NCBI GenBank assembly: GCA_037178975.1
Contig: JASJZH010000005.1
Coordinates: forward strand, 9,758,501-9,822,500
DNA: 64,000 nt
From: Oscheius tipulae
Lineage: Eukaryota > Nematoda > Chromadorea > Rhabditida > Rhabditidae
Direction: 5' to 3'
Positions within the stretch are counted from its first letter, which is position 1; the number at the start of each line of letters is the position of its first letter. A program made the position numbers and the translations under genes. This document shows positions 30,784-42,051 of the stretch, one piece after another. The notes beneath the pieces are model-generated. The model had not been told where the DNA came from, made no database searches, and was given only the letters and a program-made list of their open reading frames with translations.

Positions 30784-33135
30784 ATGCGGCTTCTCCCCAT
30801 TCTCTTGACTGTGATGGTGGTTGAGTCCGTTCGGAGAAAGGTTTGTATTCATTTTTTGTATTCAAAAACTCTTTGTAGCCCCCACAGGCTGATGAGCCGG
30901 TCATCATCGTTGGAGGAGGCTTGGCCGGACTGTCAGCCGCGATCGAGGTCGTCCAAGCTGGAAGCAAGGTGATCATCGTCGATTCGGAGAAAAATTTGGG
31001 AGGAAATTCAGCCAAGGCCAGCAGTGGTGAGTTTTAGTTATGGAGAGAGAAAACAGACATTTCGTCCTTATTATCAGTTTATTTTCTCCGTAAATGGAGG
31101 TCAGATTCGTGTTCAGCGTCTTCGAAAACTCTCGAATTTTGCAAATGAAAAAGTTTTGTCTCGGCGGGTACCGAACCAACAACGCTCGGTGACGTCTGAA
31201 CTTCAAATGGCTTTAGCAATGCTTTAATCACTAAACCAGGGTAGGAGGCGCACCCGTACCGTCTCGGCAAAATCCGCACACGCTTGGTCAAATGGTTAGC
31301 ACTCTCGTCTAGTAATCTAAAGATCCAAGTTCGCCGAAGGAAGTTCTTTTCATTTTGCGTTTCCTTATGTTTTCGATGGTGCTAAACTCGTTTATGATCT
31401 TATTTTTTCTCCAAAAAGCTATATTGGTTCTTTTTTACGTCCTCTTACAACAAATACACTTTTTTAGGGATGCAGAGGGGAAGAGAGACAGTATTAAACC
31501 CTTTTTTCAGGAATCAGTGCCTGTGACACCGAGGCTCAAAGGAATCTCGGGATCCAAGACTCCCGCGACCGATTCTATTCGGACACTCTGTCAGCTGGCG
31601 ACCGCGAAAACGACGAGACTCTTGTCGACGTCCTGGTTGATGAGTCCAGATCGGCTATCGAGTTCTTGGAGAGTCAGGGCGTTGACCTGGGCGATGTGAA
31701 TCTTTGTGGAGGGCACTCGGTTCCCCGAACACATTGGATTCCTTCCCCGAAAGAGGGCAAGCCTCTGCCGGTCGGCTTCGGAATCATCAAGGCACTGAAG
31801 GAGAAACTCGAGACGATCCAGAAGGAACGACCTGACGATCTAAAGATACTCACGGGGCACAAGGTTGTTGGACTGACATCCTGGAACGAGTACATCACTG
31901 GCGTCAATGTCATTGCCGACGGGAAGAAAAGTAACTATTCTTAATCTTTGAATGAAATACTGTTTTAGGAGAAGTTACCGGAAAGGCTGTGATTTTGACT
32001 ACCGGCGGCTTCAGTGCCGACAAAGAGGAGGACGCCTCGCTGCTTCTCGAATATGCTCCGGAAAAGGTAGTTAGTTTTATACAGAGAGACAGAAAGACAG
32101 AGACTCATTTCTCAGTTTTAGGCCAATTTCCCCACTACAAATGGTGCCTTTGCCCGTGGAGATGGCGTCAAAATGGCCAGAGCAATGGGAGCCTCAGTTG
32201 TCGGAATGAATCGGGTCCAGATCCATCCTACAGCCTTCATTGATCCAGCTGCCCCGGATGCGAACACTAAATTTCTGGCTGCTGAGGCCCTGCGTGGAAA
32301 AGGAGGAATACTGATCAATTCGAAGGGGCAGAGATTCGGAAACGAGCTCGGTCGACGTGACTACCTGACGCAGAAAATTCTGAAAGAGTGCCAGCCTGTC
32401 AAGGACTTCCAAGGTGGATCGGCTGGTCGACCGGCAGCCTTCCTTCTCTTCAACGAGGCAGCTGCTGAATCTTTCGGGCGTCCGGCTTTCAACTTCTATG
32501 CCGTCGTCAAAAAATTCTTTGGGGTATGTCCATCCTAACTGTCTATCTCTCTGTCACTTTTTCTTCTGTCGCTCTGTCTCTCTGTCTGTCAATTTGTCTA
32601 ATCTCTCTATCTGTCTCTTGTTCCCCGTCTCTCCGACTATCTGTCTCTCTACCTCTTAGTCTCCATCTCACAGTCAAATGTTCAGAAGTTCGAAAATGCC
32701 GCAGCTTTCGCCGAGGCTTCCGGCATCGACCTAGCTGTGCTGGAAAAGACTCTGAGCGACTACAACGTTCATGTCGACGGCAAGAAAAAGGATCAGTTTG
32801 ACAAGGCTGTCTTTCCGATGGCTTTCCACAAGGACGAGACTCTCTACGCGGCTCTCATCACCCCGGCCATTCACTACACAATGGGCGGTCTGAAAATCGA
32901 CAGAATGGTCAGTTTATCTCGTTTTCTCATAAATGTCATGACCAACTTGCAGGCCCAAGTCCACAACGAGTTTATGAACAAGCCGTTCAAGGGTCTCCTG
33001 GCTGCCGGAGAGGTCACCGGCGGCGTGCATGGCTCCAATAGACTCGCTGGCAACTCTCTTCTGGAGTGTGTCGTCTTCGGACGAATCGCCGGACGCAACG
33101 CGGCTGGAGTCAGCTACGTCCATGAAGAACTTTAA
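30784..33135 (+). CDS. Soluble FAD-dependent fumarate reductase (Osm1/Frd1 type)
   Basis: Seven exons (30784-30840, 30879-31026, 31511-31930, 31969-32066, 32122-32523, 32686-32907, 32953-33135) in phase give about 509 residues. The N-terminus MRLLPILLTVMVVES looks like a signal or targeting sequence, as in yeast Osm1 (ER and mitochondria). FAD-binding VIIVGGGLAGLSAAIE is followed by VDSEKNLGGNSAKASSG; the catalytic half has GGHSVPRTH, NRVQIHPTAF, FGNELGRRDY and HYTMGG, and the C-terminal FAD-capping block [20 protein letters not shown]. It reduces fumarate to succinate with reduced flavin and can reoxidise FADH2 independent of oxygen. There is no cytochrome b5 extension. The exon 2 acceptor is ambiguous (30879 or 30888, both in frame). 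Intron 2 contains a SINE; intron 5 a TCTGTCTC tract. The last 127 bp are duplicated in inverted order downstream. Confidence 0.92.
31075..31430 (+). mobile_element. tRNA-derived SINE, copy 3 (most complete)
   Basis: Inside intron 2 of the fumarate reductase gene. It shows the minus-oriented tRNA-like unit (31161-31241, B-box ggttcggtacc read on the minus strand, A-box-like gtttagtgattaaagc) and, 35 bp away, the plus-oriented unit (31276-31338, ggtcaaatggttagcac). A tail with aaaaagctatattgg follows. The two units point outwards from a shared centre rich in cgtaccgtctcgg. Confidence 0.65.
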
Positions 33136-34286
<1,151 letters not shown>

Positions 34287-34602
34287 ATGCCGTCTCTCAC
34301 AGCCACCTCTCTTTTTGTCCTCATGCTGGCAGCTATTGTCACTGGTAGTCAAGGTCTGTCCCCTCTGTCTCTCACCTTTTCAATACTGCGATTCAGACGA
34401 GCGAATAGAGAAGAGGAGGATCGGTATGCGATTGCCGAATCTCTTGGCTCTTAGGGACCAGTCGCCGACGATGGAAAAGCGCAGAATTGGTCAGTCCGAA
34501 GATTCCGTAATAATAGGAATTTTAGGCATGAGACTCCCGAACATCATCTATCTTCGAGGAGATCACTTGGCGGAGAAGAAGTTCAGCCCGTTCAGATGGT
34601 GA
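34287..34602 (+). CDS. Neuropeptide-like precursor with two IGMRLPN peptides
   Basis: Three exons (34287-34353, 34397-34489, 34526-34602) give 78 residues. Exon 1 is a signal peptide (MPSLTATSLFVLMLAAIVTG). The rest contains two copies of the block EKRR-IGMRLPN followed by LLALRD or IIYLRG: dibasic/tribasic cleavage sites directly before near-identical peptides are the mark of a neuropeptide precursor. No Gly precedes the cleavage sites, so the peptides are probably not amidated; the second runs to the end …KKFSPFRW and may be cut again at KK. I do not recall with certainty the C. elegans nlp gene to which this corresponds, so no symbol is given. Intron 2 (36 bp) is a multiple of three and has no stop, so retention would keep the frame. 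AATAAA follows the stop at 34614. Confidence 0.75.
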
Positions 34603-35119
34603 TCCCGGTTTTTAATAAATGTCCCCATTGTGTCTCTCTCCACACAAACAGAACTGTTGTTTTCTCTCGGCTTTTATGGAAATGGTCTCGCCCTGCGGCA
34701 GCGGCCCCCAGTTTCCCAGCCATCGGCTCTTCGATTTCCAATATCGCGAGACGAGAAACTCTCTCCTTGATTGGCCTGCAGTGCCTTGTTTTGAAGTGTC
34801 AATCTTTTCTGTTTTACGCTTTGAGTCCACCAATCTTTGCCCTACAGTACTAGTCGCCAGGTACCTTGTAAGATGGTAATTTTCTACGGTTTAAAGCTGT
34901 TTACTTTCGAAAGAGCTTTGAACTGTCTGTCTCTCTCTCTCCTTCGCTGTCTCTTGTCTATCTGTCTCTCTGTGATGATGATAGTGTCTCAGTCGCCTAC
35001 AGAGTACACCATAGACATTTTCCCGACAGTAGTACTTCATTGATAGATACCCTGTTTCGCAACCACTTGATTTTATGCTTCCTTCTCAATATTAATCGCA
35101 CATTCTCTCCTTTCTCCAG
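34603..35119. other. Intergenic region
   Basis: AATAAA at 34614-34619 for the neuropeptide gene; a TCTGTCTC tract near 34930-34980; acceptor cctttctccag directly abuts the next ATG at 35120 and is a candidate trans-splice site. Confidence 0.45.
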
Positions 35120-36237
35120 ATGGGCATTCCAAAAGGCGCCAGGAGTGCCACAAACAGCACGACGAACCTGACCGATGCTGTCAACAAGACCAGCGTCTTC
35201 GAAGGCTCCGAGGTCTCTCTGTTCACCTTCAAGGTCATGCTTCTGCTCATGATCGCCGTGGACTTGCTCTTCGTCGGGACCTATGTCTTCTCAACCAAGG
35301 GTAGGCGTTTATCCAAATGGGAACATTTTCAGAACACTTTGATAACACCAGTCTCGTGGCCTACGCCTACATCGGTTTGCTTCTGCTAGCCACGTTTGGG
35401 GTCGTCTGCGACCAGCCAAAACTCCTTCCCCCACTGAATATCTGCTGGCTGACCACTGTTCTGGCTACCACTCTCATACTCGTCTTCTCCTGCTTCGAGT
35501 ACTTTTCCTGCTCTGTCCGGACCCATTTCCATCCAAGTAAGTGATGCAAGTTCATTGGAATTCTCTTCAGATGACACCCACATGTGCTCTTTGACCTTTG
35601 TCAAATATCATGTGGACATTGCCATCTATGTAACGATTCTCGGTGTTAAAATGTCTCAAGCCTTCTTATGTGTTCTGGTCGGACATCTGCTTCAAAAGGC
35701 AATCAGGTAGGCTTAAGTCTTACTAGGTCACTCGCCAAAGCAGTTTTCGTGCCCAAGACGGCATTTTTGAATTCTCCAATGTTCTGCTAAGTCGTAGCCT
35801 GTCCCGAAACCTACAATTATGCAAAACATCATGTGACTCGAATCCTCGTTTTGATCACGTTTCAGTTTCAAGCAAAAAATAGGTCATTAAGGCAGGTGTC
35901 TAGCTATTGCGCCCAAGCGAAAAGAAGAAAAATGGTCAGACTCGCATTTATATAGCCCATTTTATTCACATTTTCTTGTATGTAATTTGTCCACATAAGG
36001 ATAGTGTAGTGTTTTAATACAATAAGAGCTACTTTACGATAGTTGCCGTTCAGAATCAAGAGCTTCGATGCGAACAAGCACGGATCCGATGACGACGGGG
36101 ACGAAGACGTGGTACCTTATTTTTCAACTACGACCCAGAGAAAACTTATAGATGGTAGTCTTCGAAAGAACGAACGGCTTGAACTCTACCGAGAAGGTTC
36201 ACGACGCTGCTATTGCCTAAACACTGTGTCTGTATAA
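35120..36237 (+). CDS. Four-pass membrane protein of unknown function
   Basis: Four exons (35120-35300, 35333-35536, 35571-35706, 36054-36237) in phase give about 234 residues. After an N-terminal part with possible N-glycosylation sites (NST, NLT, NKT) there are four hydrophobic segments: VMLLLMIAVDLLFVGTYVF, YAYIGLLLLATFGVVC, ICWLTTVLATTLILVFSCF and YVTILGVKMSQAFLCVLVG. The C-terminal tail is acidic then basic (GSDDDGDEDVV…). It lacks the CCG motif of tetraspanins. No family recognised. Intron 3 carries a hairpin repeat. Confidence 0.72.
35779..35835. repeat. Hairpin-forming palindromic repeat
   Basis: Left arm atgttctgctaagtcgtagc, right arm ctacaattatgcaaaacatc; intron 3 of the four-pass protein gene. 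Confidence 0.5.
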
Positions 36238-36410
36238 AATATTTGGGTTCATTCCTTTGTTCACGTATCCAATCGGACAATCTCCGCATTACGATTTTTT
36301 CTGATTCGAACAGCCGGGAAGTATCCGGTTTTTCGGGGAGTTTTTCGGACCCCACCCTACGCGAAGTGACGATAAAAAGCGCTGTAGGTGGCGAAAATGA
36401 TAGCCGGACA

Positions 36411-37720
36411 ATGTCCTCTCTGGGTCACTTCAGTGCAGGCTTATGCCTTGCCGGAGTACTCTTTGCCCTAGCCGGAGTCTTCCACATCGTCAGCGACATC
36501 AACTCTCTTCGCGATGAGGTAGTTCCCACAGAGAGACATAGGGACAGACAGTTAGAGAGGGAGAGAGGGAGAGAGACAAAGAGAAAGAGAGTCAGTGAGA
36601 CAGAGAGACAGAGAAACAGTTGTACAGACTCTCATGACTTTTTTTAGGTCGAGTCTCGCATGGACGAGTTCAAGGTTATGGCCGACGATACCTGGGACCG
36701 TCTCCTGATCCTCCAGAGCCCTACTGGCTCCAGCCTGAATGCCATGCCCAGCGTATTCCGTAACAAGAGATACGTCTACCCTGGAATGTGCAACTGTGAC
36801 AGCAACAGTCAGGGTTGTCCTGCTGGACCTCCAGGAATGCCTGGAAAGCCCGGAGACCGTGGAGCTGAGGGCCATCCCGGAGAGTCTGGCAAGCCTGGAG
36901 CTAGTGGAATCTCTCTTCTGGCTGTACATGATCGTCCCGGTGGCTGCATTAAGTGTCCACCTGGCCCTGAGGGGCCTCCTGGACCTCCTGGACCTCAGGG
37001 AGAGATCGGATACATTGGTAGTAGCGGAAAGCCGGGCCCAACTGGCAACGATGGACCTGCTGGACCTCAAGGTGCTCAAGGAGAGCAGGGACTCAAGGGA
37101 ATGGCCGGCTTTGATGGAACTAACGGGCCCGATGGCATGCCAGGAACTGCCAGTTTCCCTGGTGCTCCTGGACAGCCTGGAGAGCCTGGATGGATGGTTA
37201 GTTTCACCAATTTTCTTCCGTTAGCAAGCCTCCTTCACCGTTCACATCGTGGGTAGAAAGAGATAGCGAGCAAATCTCTTTGTTTTTGCTCAAACCATCT
37301 TTTCAGGGACCTCCCGGAACCCCTGGACAACATGGAGACAATGGAGAGGATGGTGCTACTGGAGAGCCAGGACCCCAAGGAACTCCCGGCTCCCCTGGAC
37401 ACGATGGACACGAGGGTCTTCCCGGTCAGGGTGGAAAGTCTGGACTGGTTGGAGACGATGCCGCCTACTGTCCCTGCCCTCCTCGCGGAGAGAGTGATCA
37501 GCCTCCCAGAGGAGGAAACGGAGGACATGGTGGAAGTTCTAACAGTCCTTCGGGAGGCTACCCCGCCGGACCTGTCCACCCTCAGACCCCTGGCCCTGAA
37601 GGAGACACACCTGCCACATATTCCGGAAACCCATCTCCTCCTTCCAACGGCGGATACAACTCTCCCCCTCCTAGTCAGCCTTCCGGCTATGGTCGTAGAC
37701 GTCGTGTTCGTCTCCATTAA
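36411..37720 (+). CDS. Nematode cuticle collagen
   Basis: Three exons (36411-36518, 36648-37196, 37307-37720) in phase give 356 residues. The N-terminal non-collagen domain has a membrane/signal segment ([18 protein letters not shown]) and the conserved [26 protein letters not shown] of the nematode cuticle collagen N domain. A furin-like site RNKR precedes YVYPG; then a Cys pair ([10 protein letters not shown]) and Gly-X-Y blocks with short breaks, one holding CIKC, and a final CPCPP before a Gly/Ser/Pro-rich tail ending in a basic RRRR. Such collagens are secreted by hypodermis, cleaved, cross-linked through Cys and Tyr, and built into the cuticle at moults. AATAAA is 8 bp after the stop. 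It starts 174 bp after the previous gene, so joint transcription is possible. Confidence 0.96.
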
Positions 37721-37727
37721 TTGCAGG

Positions 37728-37733
37728 AATAAA
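37728..37733 (+). other. Polyadenylation signal AATAAA (collagen)
   Basis: Eight bases after the collagen stop codon. Confidence 0.65.
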
Positions 37734-37854
37734 GTTTTGCTGCTTGCCTTAGTAGTTCATTTGTCTATCTGTCAAGTTGGGATATCACAGAGAGACAGAG
37801 ACATTCGCTCATTGGTCAGTTTTTGCTCTCCATTGGTCTGTCTATCTCGTTTTA

Positions 37855-37945
37855 TTTATTGAATGTGAATGAATGGTGGTTAGATCCGTGATCAGTCCAG
37901 TGATCTAAAGAAGTCCAGTAATCGTCCAGTAATCTAAAGAAGTGA
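37855..37945 (+). mobile_element. SINE fragment
   Basis: Shares gaatggtggttagatccgtgatcag with the SINE head, then a short local duplication of ccagtaatctaaagaagt. The tRNA-like units are otherwise missing. Confidence 0.4.
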
Positions 37946-38473
37946 CAAGAAGACATAGATACATAAAAGATACACAAAATAAAACAAAACAGTTTTGCAG
38001 CCAATTTTTATTTGCATGTCTGTGAACAGGACGCATCTGGGAAGAGACACAATGGGACTCACTCACTTTCATTCTTCACACATATTCTCTTGAGCTCTGA
38101 CATTATAACATATGATTTTGACTAAAAAAAGGAACAACTCTCACACGGGGAGATAACAACGGGCCTATAACGACCCAGAACTTAGTACTCGTACTTGGAG
38201 AGCAACTTATGGAACAGAAAAAATAGAATTTTGAAACGCGCGCGCGGGAAAAAGAAAGTACTCTCTCAGTAGACGAGTAGAAAAAAAGAGGACCCTCACA
38301 CACACATACTCGCATCATGACTTTGGGGGGACAATAACACTCTCACGCCGCGAGGAGGAAAAACATAGGACATTCGGGGCAGAGGGAGGACTAGGCGGGC
38401 ACTATATAAGATCTAGGGGTTCACAAAACATGGCAGCTTATGCGGATTCAGTAGATAAGCGGGAAATGGGGGG

Positions 38474-41400
38474 TTAGTTGAAGTTCCATCCCTCATTCGG
38501 GCTAGGAGCACTGCCGGACGGGTCGAAGGAGAATCCTTCGCCCTGGGTGGCGCCTCCTTCGTCATCGTCGTCCGTACTGAAAATGTGGAGTTTGTAACTA
38601 ATAGTCTATGTCAGTAGGTGTCTTCTTGTCAACAATGTCAGTTTGTGTCAGGATGCTCCAGTTTATGATAACAAATGACCGTTAATGTATGTCACCATAT
38701 CTCAGATGATGTCAACATCGTAGCCAACGTAGACCTCTGACTCCTCCTTACAAAAAAAAGGGTCAGAGGAATCTGAACTATTTTTTTCGAGATTTTTAAA
38801 ACTTGTTTCTATGATTTAATCTGGTTTTGATCAAAAATAATTTTCTTCAATCAAAAGATGGTTCCACATGTTCTGATTGAAGAAATGGTCTCCAAACCCG
38901 GTAAACTCGTGTGAACCAACTTCGCAGTCGTTTGTACTTCAGTTAACTTTCTAGTCGACCACAAATTAAGTGAAATTCCTCTACAACTTTCCGCTCACAA
39001 CTGACTTGCCACGTAATTGCCAATATTCTTGAGTTACCATCTTCACTTCGTGTCCTTGAACAAACAAACAGGGTCCACCACAGACATCATCGCGCTTTCA
39101 TATTTTTGATTTTGAAAGTTTGTTCCAGCTTTTTAGGATGGATACACCGAAACGTATCGTATTCTTCCGTCAAAATGTTGTGCAACTATCATTTTTTTTA
39201 AAAGGAATCTGATTAAAACTTAAAGACGAGTACGGAAAATTTAATATTTTCCAAACTCATGAGGAGGGTATTATGGTGGTGTCGCGCGCGCAGCTTTCAG
39301 AGGCTATATTTCGGTCAGTTTTAGGCAAGAACGGAATAGAGCGTTTGACTACACTAGCATAGCCGTAACACATATCCAAAAGGGGGCAAAATCGGTAGGG
39401 GTGGACCTCGATTCTTCCGTCAAGCTTTGAGCAACTTCTGTCCACTCCTATGACAGCTTTGTCTCACCCGTATCATGTCACCGTATCAACCCATGTCAAC
39501 TTCCATGAACCCACCTGAAATAGGTGTCGATAATCTCGTAGGTCAGCTTGTAGATCTCGTCATTGGTGTGTGTCTGAAGGTACTCAATCTTGTCCAAGCC
39601 ACCGCAACCCTCGATCTCGTTGCAGATCAGCTCCTGTCTGTCTCCAGACATCTTTAGAATGTTGTTGATTCCGTCAAGAACGACCTAAGCATGAGAGTGA
39701 AAACCAAAAGAATAGGCTGTCTACCTGCACGATTTGGGTATCTTTGCAATCGAGCAGATTACAGAATGGGGCGATGACACCGCATTCGACCATATGCAGA
39801 ACTTGGTCGGGTCTTCCAGAAATCGTGACATTGCTCACAGCCCAGGCTGCTTCCTTCTGGGTGTGGAAGTCTCCCTTGTCGAGCAGGTTGATGACCATAG
39901 GGATGAGACCAGCGTCCAGAACGGCCTGGACCTGGTTCTGGTTGCCGGCTGTGATATTCGAGAGGAACCAGACAGCTTCCTTGTTGATCTTCTCACGGAA
40001 ATGGGTCAAAAGTCCGGGCATCTGCTGGAGGACACCGGAGTCGAGGACACATTGGGTCTGTTCATCTGTCCCGGTCACGATATTTCCGACGGCGCGAAGC
40101 GCAGCGGTCTGGACCTTTACTTCCTTGTTTCCGAGGAGAGGAATCAGCTGGGGGACAACCTGGAAGAACTCTTTCACTGCATACCGTGATCAACCCACCC
40201 CACTGTCAATGACCATCTGAATCTGTTCATTTCCTCCGTCGTTGAGGTAGGACAGTGCCCAAATCGTGTCGACAAGAATGTTGGTGTCATCGTGATTAAT
40301 CAGGAGAGCCAGAGCTGGGAGAATGATTCCAACGACCTCGGGAGAAAGTGGCGGCTCTTTGGCACGGCACAAATTGACGATGACCCAGGTCACATTGCGA
40401 AGAAAGCCGAGCGGAATCTCGGGATTGATGAAAGCCAGAAGGGGCTGTAGGATACCCAGCTGGAGACAGTAGTCACGGAAGTGGGGGCCATCTCCGATGA
40501 TGTTTCCGAGAGCCCAGACGGCCTGCTCGCAGACGTTCATATTGCCACTGGAGAGGAGTTGGAGGAAGAGGGGCACGGCTCCGGCATTGACCACAGCCTG
40601 GGTCTGGGCAGAGGTTCCTGAGGCGATGTTGGTCAGGGCCCAGGCTGCCTCGAACTGGATGTTGACGCTGAAAAGAGGATTTGAGTAAGACAATCTTTTC
40701 GACTCGATATCTATCTATTCATTTAAAGAGCTGTCATCTCTGTATGTCCGTGTTTAACCTCACTCGCTGGGGGCGCTGCCCCCACTATAGTTCCGCCGTT
40801 AGCGCGCCGGGGAAGTGAGTACGCAACTGCGTATATACGTTTTTCGGGTTGAAGATGATATTTTTGAGATTTTCTATGTACTGCAAAGTTGTAGAACAGA
40901 TCACGGACTACAACTTTGCAAAACGTCGGAAGACACAAAAATGCGATGTTCATCCCTAAAAACTTATATACGCAATTGCGTATTCGCTAACGTATCCCTG
41001 GGCTTTTATTAGAGCTTTTACTTTAATTCGGTACACAGATGTGTATGATGTCCAAGTTGGTGTGCTCAACTCAAAGTCGGACTCTGTCAATATCTGGGAA
41101 TCACTCACTCGGTCGAGCTCAGACAATGAACAAGAATAGGCAGAATTCCACTAGAGATAAGGTCATCAATCGGAGGATTTCGGTCCAGAGAGAGCATCTT
41201 TCTAGCCTGCTGGACGGCATTCAGTCGAACTGTGGCATCCGGACTCTGGGCCAGCTCGACAATCTGGGTCAGAACTGTAGTATCGAAGGGACCCGAGGCG
41301 GCCGGAGCAGCTCTCTCTGCTTCTTCTCTGAATAAAATCACTGTTTTTGTCTTGGGTTTGACTCACTCATTGACATTGATGTTTCTCCTCTTGGACAGCA

Positions 41401-41509
41401 GATCCTCGCGTTTGTCCTTTCGGATCGAGACGACCTCTTCGATGCGCTGGTTCTTGGACATGGCATCCTTGCCCTTGTTCTTATACTGAGTCATACGAGA
41501 ATCTCCCAT
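38474..41509 (-). CDS. Importin alpha (nuclear import adaptor)
   Basis: Six exons on the minus strand in phase (41509-41367, 41327-41109, 40667-40199, 40159-39725, 39684-39515, 38576-38474) give about 512 residues, the usual family length. The N-terminal importin-beta-binding region is basic ([15 protein letters not shown]). About ten armadillo repeats follow, with the NLS-groove Trp/Asn pairs visible as WALTN, WALGN, WVIVN, WFLSN and WAVSN. The C-terminus is acidic (STDDDDEGG) and ends WNFN. It carries NLS cargo with importin beta into the nucleus. A trans-splice acceptor (aatttcag) lies 7 bp before the ATG. Introns 2 and 5 are unusually long for this window (441 and 938 bp); intron 2 holds a very regular hairpin repeat. 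Confidence 0.96.
40876..40927. repeat. Hairpin-forming palindromic repeat (best copy)
   Basis: Left arm gtactgcaaagttgtag and right arm ctacaactttgcaaaacg pair almost perfectly around a 14-base loop; in importin alpha intron 2. Confidence 0.65.
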
Positions 41510-42051
41510 GATTTGACTGAAATTGCGGTCATTCTTTGTAAGAATACTTAAGAGATTGTCCAGGAATAATAACACAAGAGTCATCAGGTGTTTCGAAATC
41601 GTTGGCAAGGCTTTCTAAATCTCTTGGCTTTAAGGAAATTTTGCGCTTATCTCTCGGGTTTCCACTTGTTCTAGAATTTTTCATGACACTGGAGACGATA
41701 AAATAGTTCTTAGAAGAAGAATAGGCATTGAAAAACACTGCTTGTTGACAGATCTATTCCCAAAGTGTTTTCGGACTACTTCAAGAGGACTGTGGATCCG
41801 GAATAGGAAGCAAAAGACCCTATCTACCTACATTCTTGTCTCCTACGTACCTTCCGATAAGAAAAAGAGGGGGAAAATGATGGAAAAAACAAATTAGGGT
41901 GAATCAATAGAATGAAGCTACTGCGAAATGCATGACCAGTACTCTCTGCCGCCCGCTGTTTACACTAAAGTCGCGCCAAGACCTGGGCCTCGTCGGATTT
42001 TTTCCTAAAGAATTTGAGAGCTTGAATGAGTCGTCCGAGTCTGCTAAAGCG
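41510..42051. other. Divergent promoter region (importin alpha / syntaxin)
   Basis: About 540 bp between opposite starts. The frame of the syntaxin gene stays open upstream to another ATG at 41932, so an N-terminally extended syntaxin is formally possible. Confidence 0.45.

Larger units (their letters stand above)
37721..38473. other. Convergent intergenic region (collagen / importin alpha)
   Basis: AATAAA for the collagen at 37728; a SINE fragment at about 37855-37945; on the minus strand AATAAA at 38012-38007 is a candidate signal for importin alpha. Confidence 0.45.
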
